Shown here: positions 56,401-64,000 of the stretch, piece after piece
Layout: every line of letters begins with the position of its first letter
Position numbering within the stretch: position 1 is the first letter of the stretch
NCBI GenBank assembly: GCA_020636075.1
Contig: JACJYO010000005.1
Location: 1-64,000 of the forward strand
Length of the DNA stretch: 64,000 nucleotides
Origin: Lewinellaceae bacterium
GTDB taxonomy: Bacteria; Bacteroidota; Bacteroidia; Chitinophagales; Saprospiraceae
Reading direction: 5' to 3'
The notes under the pieces: model-generated
What the model saw: the letters and a program-made list of their open reading frames with translations, nothing else
What the model was told of the DNA's origin: nothing
The model's database searches: none
Made by a program: the position numbers and the translations under genes

Positions 56401-58207
56401 TGGCCGTGTTATTAGCGCCGCCACCGACTGTAGCACGCAGGCCACTGGCGCGGTTGTCCTCACCTCCAGCCACTGTTGCTGTCTGAGCCGTTGCCACATT
56501 TGTTTCGCCACCACCGACTGTCGACCTTATACCCGTTGCGCTGTTATCTTGTCCACCGGAAACCACGGCGCCACCGCCGCTGGCTGTGTTGTTTGAACCT
56601 CCACCGACACTTGCATATCCAGATGCGCTGTTATTGTGTCCACCGGAGACAACCGCGCCATAGTCGTTTGCCGTATTGCCTAGGCCGCCGCCGATGGTGG
56701 AAAATGATGCTGAAATCGTATTTATACCACCGATTTGGCCACCGCCACTGATGGTCGCGCCGAAAACACCTGCCCCAACTGTATTGCCGCTAAAGCCGCC
56801 GATGAGGTTCGGAGCCGGCTTGGTGATTCCGAAGAGCAGATCGAATTCTTCCGCATATTCCAGGCGCAGCCCGCGCGCATTGTTCACGCGGAAATCCAGC
56901 GCCACGTTGTCGGTGGTGCCGATGAAATTTGTGCCGTCTACCGTGCCGGTATTGCCAATCAGGCTCCAGCCCGCTCCGGCGGGAAGGTTGGTCAGCCCTG
57001 AGCCGTCGCCGACAAATGCCGCGGCGCTGACCGTGCCGGTGTTGTCAATACTTATCGTTTGGGTAGGATTGCCGGAGCCGTCGATGGCCGTCACGAAACG
57101 CACTCCGCCGGTAGCGCGCGCGGCAAACTCGTTGGCGGCTGCCGAGTTGAAGTCAACGTTGTTGCCATCGGAAAACAGGAAAGCGCCGTCGTGGGCAGCG
57201 TCGATCTTCGCACGACGACCGGCGGCCAGGCTGTAATCGCCACCGGCACTGTTCAGGCTGCCGCCGGGTACGGTAGAACTAAACCCCGCGGCGGTGTTGC
57301 CAAGCGAAACACCCAGAACTCCGCCACCACCGCCTATTGTGGCGTTAGCACCGCTGGCCGTGTTATAAGCGCCGCCACCGACTGTAGCCCGCAGGCCACT
57401 GGCGCTGTTGAGCCCACCTCCAGCCACCGTGGCTCCCTGAGCCGTTGCATTATTTAAGTCGCCGCCACCAATTGTCGAAGAACCTCCCGTTGCATTGTTA
57501 GATTGTCCACCGGAGACAACGGCGCTACCGCCGTTGGCTGTGTTGAAACTGCCGCCACCAACTGTCGAAAAACCTCCCGTTGCGCCGTTAACTTGTCCAC
57601 CGGAGACAACGGCGCCATAGCCATTGGCCGTGTTTAAAAAGCCGCCACCGATAGTGGAAAATGAGCCTGAAGTCGCATTGATACCACCGGTTCTCCCACC
57701 ACCACTGATGGTCGCGCCGATAACCCCCGCGGCAACCGTATTGCCGCTAAAGCCGCCAATGAGGTTCGGAGCGACAGTGGTTCCGAAGAGTGGATCGATT
57801 TCTTCCGCATATTCCAGGCGCAGCCCGCGCCCGTTGTTCACGCGGAAATCCAGCGCCACGTTGTCGGTGGTGCCGATGAAATTTGTGCCGTCCACCGTGC
57901 CGGCATTGCCCGTCAGGCTCCAGCCGCCCATGAGCCGCACCCAGCCGCCGCTGTCCCGGTACCAGAACGATTCGTTATCGGTATCAAAAACCAGCAGACC
58001 CGTGGCCGGGTTGGCAATAGCTGTGCGCTGGGCTGTTGTCATGCGGGGCACGAGCACACCCTTGTCGCTGCTCTTGACGTCGAGCATGGCCGATGGGTCG
58101 GGAGCGGAGTTGTCCTGGTTGACGCTGACCTGGGCAGCGAGCACATCCGTGAAAAACAGGCTACAGCCCAGCAGGGCCAGGCGGAACATAACAGTGCTAA
58201 ATTTCAT
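53402..58207 (-). CDS. Fibre G: giant three-head YadA-like fibre with S74 chaperone
   Basis: A 1601-residue protein and the largest in the window. Signal peptide ending VLAAQ and the standard cap. Three successive head modules each contain LDFRVNN.RGLRLEYAEE, GGFSGNTVAAGV or GAGV, YadA-like repeats (TVGGGANNTASGTNATIGGG), GVRFVTAIDGSG and GDGSGLTN. Modules 2 and 3 (each 318 residues) are almost identical. A stalk with four LSLSGATLSIENGNAVNL-type units and IRADSLIVGDGNSNLDGL follows. The S74 chaperone starts at SSDIRLKQHI (Ser1464, Lys1469), followed by a coiled coil ending in SGKK. The promoter with a 21-bp double repeat is at 58247-58305. There is no T9SS tail. Confidence 0.9.
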   Translation of the reverse strand: MKFSTVMFRLALLGCSLFFTDVLAAQVSVNQDNSAPDPSAMLDVKSSDKGVLVPRMTTAQRTAIANPATGLLVFDTDNESFWYRDSGGWVRLMGGWSLTGNAGTVDGTNFIGTTDNVALDFRVNNGRGLRLEYAEEIDPLFGTTVAPNLIGGFSGNTVAAGVIGATISGGGRTGGINATSGSFSTIGGGFLNTANGYGAVVSGGQVNGATGGFSTVGGGSFNTANGGSAVVSGGQSNNATGGSSTIGGGDLNNATAQGATVAGGGLNSASGLRATVGGGAYNTASGANATIGGGGGVLGVSLGNTAAGFSSTVPGGSLNSAGGDYSLAAGRRAKIDAAHDGAFLFSDGNNVDFNSAAANEFAARATGGVRFVTAIDGSGNPTQTISIDNTGTVSAAAFVGDGSGLTNLPAGAGWSLIGNTGTVDGTNFIGTTDNVALDFRVNNARGLRLEYAEEFDLLFGITKPAPNLIGGFSGNTVGAGVFGATISGGGQIGGINTISASFSTIGGGLGNTANDYGAVVSGGHNNSASGYASVGGGSNNTASGGGAVVSGGQDNSATGIRSTVGGGETNVATAQTATVAGGEDNRASGLRATVGGGANNTASGTNATIGGGGGFLGGSLGNTASGVSSTVPGGSLNSAGGDYSLAAGHRAKIDAAHDGTFLFSDDNNVNFNSAAANEFAARATGGVRFVTAIDGSGTPTQTVSIDNTGTVTAAAFVGDGSGLTNLPAGAGWNLSGNAGTVDGTNFIGTTDNVALDFRVNNARGLRLEYAEEFDLLFGITKPAPNLIGGFSGNTVGAGVFGATISGGGQSGGINTVSASFSTIGGGLGNTANGYGAVVSGGHNNSASGYASVGGGSNNTASGGGAVVSGGQDNSATGIRSTVGGGETNVATAQTATVAGGEDNRASGLRATVGGGANNTASGTNATIGGGGGFLGGSLGNTASGVSSTVPGGSLNSAGGDYSLAAGHRAKIDAAHDGAFLFSDDNNVNFNSAAANEFAARATGGVRFVTAIDGSGTPTQTVSIDNTGTVTAAAFVGDGSGLTGINVDDADANPTNELQNLSFDGATLSIDGGNSVNLANLNTDDQTLSLSGATLSIENGNAVNLAGISTDDQTLSLSGATLSIENGNAVNLSGIGTDDQTLSLSGTTLSIEDGNSVNLSTLPGDNLGNHTATQALDMNNNDIVNGRAIRADSLIVGDGNSNLDGLTLLRFNTLRAWEFQQDKGDNAASATHLRLRNVSGTPTKRFFIDTDGRVEFRSADGSATHFYFDQGSEKMGIGTAIPDEKLHINDGNLKISQTATATASLELEGHTNGDNQRSWTIATKGHALLVDGSDLAFSREGSEKMRIDTDGNVGIGATTPANKLSVSGNADFTGNVGIGIASPATRLHVEGAASGSTSTDFVATIKNTDTDVTNTTRYNGLKIQAGKDNNNGANSRFIAFYRPDGSEIGTVRQDGASTINFSTSSDIRLKQHIVPTAYSLDDLLKIEVQDYEFRTEPGRKQTGFIAQDLYKVYPAAVSKGGDDVVTDPWMVDYGKLTPLLVKSVQDQQATIDAQQKRIAELEAQLSQAKAQNAAFEQRFERIEAALQQNQQPAPSNRDSGKK
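55089..56996 (-). repeat. 954-bp tandem duplication within fibre G
   Basis: Two adjacent units, about 55089-56042 and 56043-56996, match base for base apart from rare changes. For example CTTACCGTTTGGGTGGGGGT occurs at 55143 and 56097. Length 954 = 318 codons, so the frame is kept. A third, more diverged module follows to about 57930. Confidence 0.88.
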
Positions 58208-58246
58208 AATACGAGAACTTTACCTTTTGATGGAAATAAACAAACA

Positions 58247-58305
58247 CAAAGTTGCCGGCACCCGACTGAAAAAAATCCGACATTAAACAAAAGGAATCCG
58301 ACATT
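58247..58305 (-). promoter_or_regulatory. Fibre G promoter: 21-bp-spaced direct repeat plus TTTG
   Basis: On the minus strand AATGTCGGATT lies at 58305-58295 and 58284-58274, exactly 21 bp apart. TTTG (in GCAACTTTGTG) is at 58250-58247, 23 bases after the proximal repeat and about 40 bp before the ATG. The repeat sequence differs from those of fibres A, C/D and E but the arrangement is the same. Confidence 0.6.
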
Positions 58306-58364
58306 TTGGAAAGTATGCTCCCGCAAAACCGCCGTTTTCCCGGCATAATCAAATAGGCCACAAC

Positions 58365-59342
58365 TTATTTGATAGCGGCTTCTGATTTTTCATTATTAAG
58401 CTTTTGCTGCATTTGCAAAAACAAGGATTCCAACTGGTCAATTCTTGCAACCTGGGCTTCAAGTTCGGCGATGCGTTTTTGCTGGGCATCAATGGTGGCC
58501 TGCTGATCCTGCACCGATTTGACCAGCAAGGGCGTCAATTTGCCGTAATCCACCATCCAGGGGTCGGTGACGACATCCTCGCCGCCTTTGGAAACAGCCG
58601 CTGGATATACCTTGTACAAATCCTGAGCGATAAAGCCGGTTTGTTTGCGGCCCGGCTCGGTCCGGAACTCGTAATCCTGCACTTCGATCTTCAACAGATC
58701 GGCAAGGGAGTAAGCCGTCGGCACGATATGTTGTTTTAGCCGTACATCGGAACTGGTACTGAAATTGATCGTGCTGGCGCCGTCCTGGCGAACCGTCCCG
58801 ATCTCGGCACCGTCGGGCCGGTAAAAAGCGATGAAGCGGGAGTTGGCGCCGTTACTGTTAACCTTGCCTGCCTGGATTTTCAGGCCGTTGTAGCGGGTAG
58901 TATTGGTGGCATCGGTGTCGGTGTTTTTGATCGTCGCTACAAAATCAGTGCTTGTGGAACCGGATGCGGCGCCTTCCACATGGAGCCGTGTTGCCGGGCT
59001 GGCTATTCCGATACCCACATTGCCGGTGAAATCAGCGCTGCCGGAAACGCTCAACTTGTTTGCCGGAGTGGTGGCGCCGATGCCGACATTGCCATCGGTG
59101 TCGATACGCATTTTTTCACTGCCTTCACGGGAGAATGCGAGGTCGCTGCCATCTACCAGAAGTGCATGTCCTTTCGTTGCGATGGTCCATGACCTTTGGT
59201 TGTCGCCGTTAGTGTGGCCCTCAAGTTCCAGTGAGGCTGTAGCAGTTGCCGTTTGGCTGATTTTGAGGTTGCCGTCGTTGATGTGCAGTTTCTCGTTTGG
59301 TGTGCTGGTTCCGATGCCGAGACGGCCATGATGAGGTGATTA
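58365..59342 (-). pseudogene. Fibre H, detached 3' part: S74 chaperone and coiled coil
   Basis: The open frame begins after a stop near 59345 with GRLGIGTSTPNEKLHINDGN and runs through SLELEGHTNGDNQ, NVGIGATTPANKLSVSG, SSDVRLKQHI (S74 Ser and Lys present), TGFIAQDLYKVYP and a coiled coil to 58365; the first ATG is at 59111. It is nearly identical to the end of fibre G but has no signal peptide or cap. It is the lost tail of the fibre that starts at 61936. The 120 bp between the two parts are decayed fibre sequence in shifting frames (for example EPNGVEKLL). Confidence 0.75.
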
Positions 59343-59461
59343 GCAATTTTTCCACGCCATTGGGTTCAAATACGAATTCTACCCAACATTAGTCCTCAAC
59401 CGCAGACTCGCACTACCCGGATAAAACCCTATTCCGTAATCGAAGGTGCGTTGCATTTTTT

Positions 59462-61936
59462 TCAACTCAAGTTGGCTTCACTGGCACTTCCTCCAATTGC
59501 TTCAATAAGAACAATGGCATCTTGCTGACTGGGTCGGGATACGTGGAGGCCGTAGCCGGACTTGCAGTATTCCCGATGCCAACAATTGCCATTTGCATCC
59601 ACAAAAACACCTTCGTTGCCTCCATCACCGGACAGCCACTTGCCGTTGAGCGTGAGGTTTTGCGTAGCCGTGTGGTTGCCGAGGTTGTCGCCGGGCAGGG
59701 TGGATAAATTCACGCTGTTACCATCTTCGATGCTTAAGGTGGTACCGCTGAGGCTGAGTGTTTGGTCGTCTGTGCCGATGCCGGACAGATTGACGGCATT
59801 GCCGTTCTCGATGCTTAACATGGCGCCGCTGAGGCTGAGTGTTTGGTCGTCCGTATTAAGGTTGGCCAAGTTTACACTGTTGCCACCGTCGATGCTCAGG
59901 GTGGCTCCATCGAAGCTGAGGTTTTGTATCTCGTTGGTGGGGTTGGCATCAGCATCATTTACATTGATACCTGATAAGCCTGAGCCGTCACCGACAAAGG
60001 CCGCGGCAGTGACCGTGCCAGTGTTGTCAACACTTACCGTTTGGGTTGGGTTGCCGTCGCCGTCGATGGCCGTCACGAAACGCACCCCGCCGGTAGCGCG
60101 CGCGGCAAACTCGTTGGCAGCTGCCGAGTTGAAATCAAGGTTGTTGTGATCGGAAAACAGGAATGCGCCGTCGTGGGCAACGTCGATCTTTGCACGACGA
60201 CCGGCGGCCAGGCTGTAATCGCCTCCGGCACTGTTCAGGCTGCCGCCACCGACTGCCGATGATATACCCGTTGCGCTGTTACTTACGCCACCGCAGACAA
60301 CGGCGCCAATGCCGTTGGCTTTGTTGTCTACGCCTCCACCTACATTAGAAAATAATTTTGCGCTGTTATCTCGTCCACCGGAGACAACAGCGTAATCCTC
60401 ATTGGCTTCGTTGTTTGTGCCTCCTCCGATGGTCGCAAATGGTGCTGAGATCGTATTTATACCACCGGTTATCCCACCACCACTGATGGTCGCGCCGATA
60501 ATCCCTGCCGCAACCGTATTGCCACTAAAGCCACCGATGATGTTCGGAGCCACAAAGGTTCCAAGGTCCGGATTGGTATTTGCCGCATATTCCAGGCGCA
60601 GCCCGCGTACATTATTCACGCGGAAATCCAGCGCCACGCTGTCGGTGGTTCCGATGAAATTCGTGCCGTCTACCGTGCCCGCATTGCCCGTTATGGTCCA
60701 GTCGTTGCCAGACGGCAGGTTGATCAGTCCTGAGCCGTCACCGACAAAGGCCGCGGCGGTGACCGTACCGGTGTTGTCAATACTTACCGTTTGGGTGGGG
60801 GTACCGGAGCCGTCGATAGCCGTCACGAAACGTACCCCGCCGGTAGCGCGGGCGGCAAACTCGTTGGCCGCTGCCGAGTTGAAGTTAACGTTGTTGTCAT
60901 CGGAAAACAGGAAGGCCCCATCGTGGGCAGCGTCGATCTTCGCACGATGACCGGCGGCCAGGCTGTAATCGCCACCAGCACTATTCAGGCTGCCGCCGGG
61001 CACTGTAGAACTAACCCCGCTGGCGGTGTTCCCAAGCGGACCACCCAGAAATCCACCACCACCGGCTATTGTGGCGTTCCTACCGCTGGCCGTGTTATAA
61101 GCGCCGCCACCGACTGTAGCACGCAGGCCACTGGCGCTGTTATTCTGGCCTCCAGCCACCGTTGCTGTATAAGCCGTTGCATTATTTAAGGCGCCTCCAC
61201 CGACTGTCGACCATGTATCCGTTGCATTGTTATCACTTCCACCAGTGACAACGGCGGTACCACCATTAGCTTTGTTGTTCCGGCCTCCGCCTACAGTAGA
61301 ATAAACATATGCGCTGTTCTCACTTCCACCAGCGACAACGGCACCAATGCCGTTGGCTGTGTTGTCGAAGCCTCCAGCTATGGTTGCAAATGGTGCTGAA
61401 ATCGCATTTTTAAAATCGGTTTTCCCACCGCCACTGATGGTCGCGCCGATAACCCCCGCGGCAACCGAATTGCCGCTAAAGCCGCCAATGAGGTTCGGAG
61501 CGACAGTGGTTCCAAAGAAGGGATCGAATTCTTCCGCATATTCCAGGCGCAGCCCGCGCGCATTGTTCACGCGGAAATCCAGCGCCACGTTGTCGGTAGT
61601 GCCGATGAAATTTGTGCCATCTACCGTGCCGGCATTGCCCGTCAGGGTCCAGCCTGCTATTAGGTTCACCCAGGCACCGCTGTCCCGGTACCAGAACGAT
61701 TCGGTATCGGTGTCAAATACCAGCAGGCCCGTGGCCGGGTTGGCAATGGCCGCGCGTTGGGCTGTTGTCATGCGGGGGACTAGCATGCCCTTGTCGCTGC
61801 TTTTTACGTCGAGCATGGCAGAGGGATCGGGTGCGGAGTTGTCCTGGTTGACGCTGACCTGTGCAGCGAGCGGCGCGCCCAGGGCGAGGAGGCCAAAGAA
61901 TAGTAGCGTACGCATATTGATTGTTTTTTTTCTCAT
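59462..61936 (-). CDS. Fibre H, 5' part: YadA-head fibre that has lost its chaperone
   Basis: An 824-residue frame. Signal peptide (MRTLLFFGLLALGAPLAAQ, start at 61936 or at the second Met) and the standard cap. Two head modules with YadA-like repeats (TVGGGALNNATAYTATVAGG; NVGGGVDNKANGIGAVVCGG). Stalk with LSIEDGNSVNLSTLPGDN. After GVFVDANGN the frame shifts by one inserted base near 59585 and shifts back near 59550, giving the foreign stretch CWHREYCKSGY. It returns to LHVSRPSQQD and then ends at 59462. S74 fibres need the chaperone to trimerise, so this product is probably not functional unless the breaks are sequence errors. It starts 11 bp after the fibre I stop. Confidence 0.8.
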   Translation of the reverse strand: MRKKTINMRTLLFFGLLALGAPLAAQVSVNQDNSAPDPSAMLDVKSSDKGMLVPRMTTAQRAAIANPATGLLVFDTDTESFWYRDSGAWVNLIAGWTLTGNAGTVDGTNFIGTTDNVALDFRVNNARGLRLEYAEEFDPFFGTTVAPNLIGGFSGNSVAAGVIGATISGGGKTDFKNAISAPFATIAGGFDNTANGIGAVVAGGSENSAYVYSTVGGGRNNKANGGTAVVTGGSDNNATDTWSTVGGGALNNATAYTATVAGGQNNSASGLRATVGGGAYNTASGRNATIAGGGGFLGGPLGNTASGVSSTVPGGSLNSAGGDYSLAAGHRAKIDAAHDGAFLFSDDNNVNFNSAAANEFAARATGGVRFVTAIDGSGTPTQTVSIDNTGTVTAAAFVGDGSGLINLPSGNDWTITGNAGTVDGTNFIGTTDSVALDFRVNNVRGLRLEYAANTNPDLGTFVAPNIIGGFSGNTVAAGIIGATISGGGITGGINTISAPFATIGGGTNNEANEDYAVVSGGRDNSAKLFSNVGGGVDNKANGIGAVVCGGVSNSATGISSAVGGGSLNSAGGDYSLAAGRRAKIDVAHDGAFLFSDHNNLDFNSAAANEFAARATGGVRFVTAIDGDGNPTQTVSVDNTGTVTAAAFVGDGSGLSGINVNDADANPTNEIQNLSFDGATLSIDGGNSVNLANLNTDDQTLSLSGAMLSIENGNAVNLSGIGTDDQTLSLSGTTLSIEDGNSVNLSTLPGDNLGNHTATQNLTLNGKWLSGDGGNEGVFVDANGNCWHREYCKSGYGLHVSRPSQQDAIVLIEAIGGSASEANLS

Positions 61937-61947
61937 GATTCAAACGG

Positions 61948-64000
61948 TTACTTTTTGCCGCTTTCCCGGTTTGCTGCGGCTGGTTGCGGATTTTGTTGTA
62001 AAGCGGCTTCGAGCAGTTCGAAGCGTTTTTCGAAAGCGGCGTTTTGTGCTTCGAGTTCGGTGATGCGTTTTTGTTGGTCGTCCACGCGCCGTGCCAGCGC
62101 CAGGGTCGTTGAGGCCGCTGCCGGCAGGCCGACGACGGTGTTGACGCGCGCAGGGGTTTCACTTGTTTTCGATTCCCAGGCGCGGCCGACAATGCGGTTG
62201 GCCTGTTCCGGCGTGATATTTTGCGGCGACACTGCGATGGCTGTGCCGTCGTTCAGCCCGGAAGCGACGATGTAGTCGCCCATGGCGACGGTGCCGCGCA
62301 CATACACCGGTACCTGGCCGATGAAACTGACAATCTCATAATTCGCTTCGCTGCCGTCGTAGATGGCATTGCCGAGTACGACCGCCTGATCGCTGATCGC
62401 CATTACCCAGTCGGCGCCCTCGGTGCGTTTGCTGATCCTGCCGCCGAACACGCCGACCACCTCACCGGGGTTGATGGTTTCACTGTGGTCAAGTCGCTCC
62501 AATAATTCCGCATAGTCCGAGCCGCCGGATTGGAATTGCACGTCGCCGCTGTTGTTGTTTTCGATTTTGCCGGCGAGATCGGTGTTGTTTTCAAAAAACT
62601 CGACCCAGTTCCCGTTGCCGGGATTGCCGTTGAGGTTGGCGCTGAATTGCAGGGCTAACAAGCCTTGCTCCGTGCCGGCGTTGGTGTTGGTGTTGCGAAT
62701 TTTGGCCACATAGTTGTTGGCACTGTTATTGGCGCCGACCACACTGTCCCGCACTTCCATCATGTTGGCCGGGCCGGCTGTACCGATGCCGACCTTGCCA
62801 TTTGTACCCACAAAAACACCTTCGTTGTCTCCATCACCGGATAACCAATGGCCGTTGAGTCTGAGGTTCTGCGTGGCGGTGTGGTTGCCAAGATTATCAG
62901 CACCGGAAGGCAGGTTGGTCAAGCCTGAGCCGTCGCCGACAAATGCCGCGGCGCTGACCTTGCCGGTATTGTCAATACTTACCGTTTTGATGGGGTTGCC
63001 GGAGCCGTCGATGGCCGTTACGAAACGCACCCCGCCGGTAGCACGTGCAGCAAACTCGTTGGCCGCTGCCGAGTTGAAGTCCGTGTTGTTGCCATCGGAA
63101 AACAGGAAGGTGCCGTCGTGGGCAGCGTCGATCTTTGCACGACGACCGGCGGCCAGGCTGTAATCGCCACCGGCACTGTTCCGGCTGCCACCGGGAACGG
63201 TAGAACTATTCCCGCTGGCAGTGTTTCCTAGCGAAACATTCAAATATCCGCCGCCACCGCCTATGGTGGCGTTCGTACCGCTGGCCGTGTTATGACTGCC
63301 GCCACCGACTGTAGCACGAAAGCCACTGGCGATGTTACTCTGGCCTCCAGCCACCGTTGCATCCTCAGCCGTTGCATCATTTGAGGCGCCGCCACCGACT
63401 GTCGAGAAGGGACCTGTTGCGCTGTTATTTTGTCCCCCGGAGACAACGGCGCTCTGGCCATTGGCTGTGTTGTTGACGCCTCCGCCTACATTAGCATTAA
63501 TATTGGCGCTGTTATTTGTTCCACCGGAGACAACGGCGCCATAGCCATTGGCAGTGTTGTTTGAGCCTCCACCGATGGTGGCAAATGATTTTGAAATCGC
63601 ATTTATACCATCGCTTTTTCCACCGCCACTGATGGTCGCGCCGAAAACTCCACCCCCAACCGTATTGCCGCTAAAGCCGCCGATGAGGTTCGGCGCCGGC
63701 GAGGTGGTTCCGGAGAGGGGAATGAAGACTTCCGCATAGTCCAGGCGCAACCCGCGCGCATTATTCACGCGAAAATCCAGTGCCACGTTGTCGGTAGTGC
63801 CGATGAAATTTGTGCCGTCCACTGTGCCCGCATTGCCCGTCAGGCTCCAGCCGCTGATGAGCTGCACCCAGCCGCCGCTGTCCCGGTACCAGAACGATTC
63901 GGTATCGGTATCAAATACCAGCAGGCCCGTAGCCGGGTTGGCAATAGCCGTGCGCTGGGCTGTTGTCATGCGGGGGACTAGCACACCCTTGTCGCTGCTT
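61948..64000 (-). CDS. Fibre I: YadA-head fibre with DYAE/G2-like C-terminal domain (runs off window)
   Basis: The frame is open to the right edge, where it reads SSDKGVLVPRMTTAQR, the family cap; only the signal peptide and about 25 residues should be missing. It has LDFRVNNARGLRLDYAEVF, one YadA-like head block (NVGGGVNNTANGQSAVVSGG), GVRFVTAIDGSG, GDGSGLTNLPSG and a NKVGIGTAGP-like neck. The C-terminal domain is of the fibre D type, not S74: GSDYAELLERLDHSETI, VVGVFGGRISKRTEGADWVM, GDYIVASGLNDGTAIAV, EQANRIVGRAWESK. A coiled coil follows, ending RESGKK. It is probably the first gene of an I-H transcript. Its promoter is outside the window. Confidence 0.85.
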   Translation of the reverse strand, partial: SSDKGVLVPRMTTAQRTAIANPATGLLVFDTDTESFWYRDSGGWVQLISGWSLTGNAGTVDGTNFIGTTDNVALDFRVNNARGLRLDYAEVFIPLSGTTSPAPNLIGGFSGNTVGGGVFGATISGGGKSDGINAISKSFATIGGGSNNTANGYGAVVSGGTNNSANINANVGGGVNNTANGQSAVVSGGQNNSATGPFSTVGGGASNDATAEDATVAGGQSNIASGFRATVGGGSHNTASGTNATIGGGGGYLNVSLGNTASGNSSTVPGGSRNSAGGDYSLAAGRRAKIDAAHDGTFLFSDGNNTDFNSAAANEFAARATGGVRFVTAIDGSGNPIKTVSIDNTGKVSAAAFVGDGSGLTNLPSGADNLGNHTATQNLRLNGHWLSGDGDNEGVFVGTNGKVGIGTAGPANMMEVRDSVVGANNSANNYVAKIRNTNTNAGTEQGLLALQFSANLNGNPGNGNWVEFFENNTDLAGKIENNNSGDVQFQSGGSDYAELLERLDHSETINPGEVVGVFGGRISKRTEGADWVMAISDQAVVLGNAIYDGSEANYEIVSFIGQVPVYVRGTVAMGDYIVASGLNDGTAIAVSPQNITPEQANRIVGRAWESKTSETPARVNTVVGLPAAASTTLALARRVDDQQKRITELEAQNAAFEKRFELLEAALQQNPQPAAANRESGKK

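Noticed and set aside
54953..57457. Series of plus-strand open frames opposite fibre G, repeated several times
   Set aside because: They recur only because the fibre modules beneath them are duplicated; no starts, signals or domains support them.
9248..64000. Prophage, tailocin or contractile injection system, suggested by S74 and fibre-like proteins
   Set aside because: No sheath, tube, baseplate, capsid, terminase or lysis genes are present, each fibre has a Sec signal peptide, and the partners carry T9SS tails, so these are cell-surface proteins.

Overview
The window looks like a chromosome segment of a marine or activated-sludge type Bacteroidota, most likely class Saprospiria. Supporting signs are type IX secretion (T9SS) C-terminal sorting domains, an ECF sigma/FecR/TonB-receptor operon, giant one-protein hybrid two-component systems with Reg_prop propellers, TTTG-type -7 promoter elements and no obvious Shine-Dalgarno sequences. 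I see no rRNA, tRNA, CRISPR array or transposase gene. The taxonomic guess rests on gene families only.

Layout. 1-6296 (minus strand): an ECF sigma factor, a FecR anti-sigma factor, an STN-domain TonB-dependent receptor, and the 5' two-fifths or so of a hybrid sensor that runs off the left edge. 6500-8026: a secreted protein made of six 52-residue four-cysteine repeats with a T9SS tail. 8240-8923: an orphan OmpR-type response regulator. From 9248 to the right edge the window is almost entirely a family of long fibre proteins. There are nine (called A-I here), each with a Sec signal peptide, a near-invariant N-terminal cap, YadA-like or solenoid repeats and a C-terminal coiled coil. Five (A-E, plus strand) are each followed by a T9SS-sorted partner protein. 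On the minus strand F is followed by a partner, and G, H and I are stacked upstream of it. Partners A, B, D and F carry a dockerin-like and a cohesin-like domain in one chain; partners C and E carry HYR/Ig-like domains instead. Two hybrid sensors (33289-37389 with an AraC-type output; 44865-48818 with receiver and HPt) and a low-GC FAD oxidoreductase sit between cassettes.

How it may work together. Upstream of fibres A, C, D, E and G there are two direct repeats spaced exactly 21 bp, placed just upstream of a TTTG -7 element. The repeat sequence differs from cassette to cassette, but in A, C, D and E the distance from the repeat core to TTTG is the same (32 bases). This is the geometry of AraC-family activators. 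Cassette E lies directly downstream of a sensor with an AraC output, and cassette C lies downstream of a decayed AraC fragment. I infer an ancestral module of [sensor with AraC output] - [21-bp double operator] - [trimeric fibre] - [T9SS cohesin/dockerin partner] that has been copied and diversified, leaving an array of separately switched surface fibres.

The array is genetically restless. Five genes (partners B, E and F; fibres C and H) carry small frame breaks. There is a 180-bp tandem array in fibre E, a 954-bp tandem duplication in fibre G, near-identical patches shared between paralogues, a MITE-like element and several hairpin repeats. Whether the frame breaks are real, phase-variable or assembly errors cannot be decided from this sequence.
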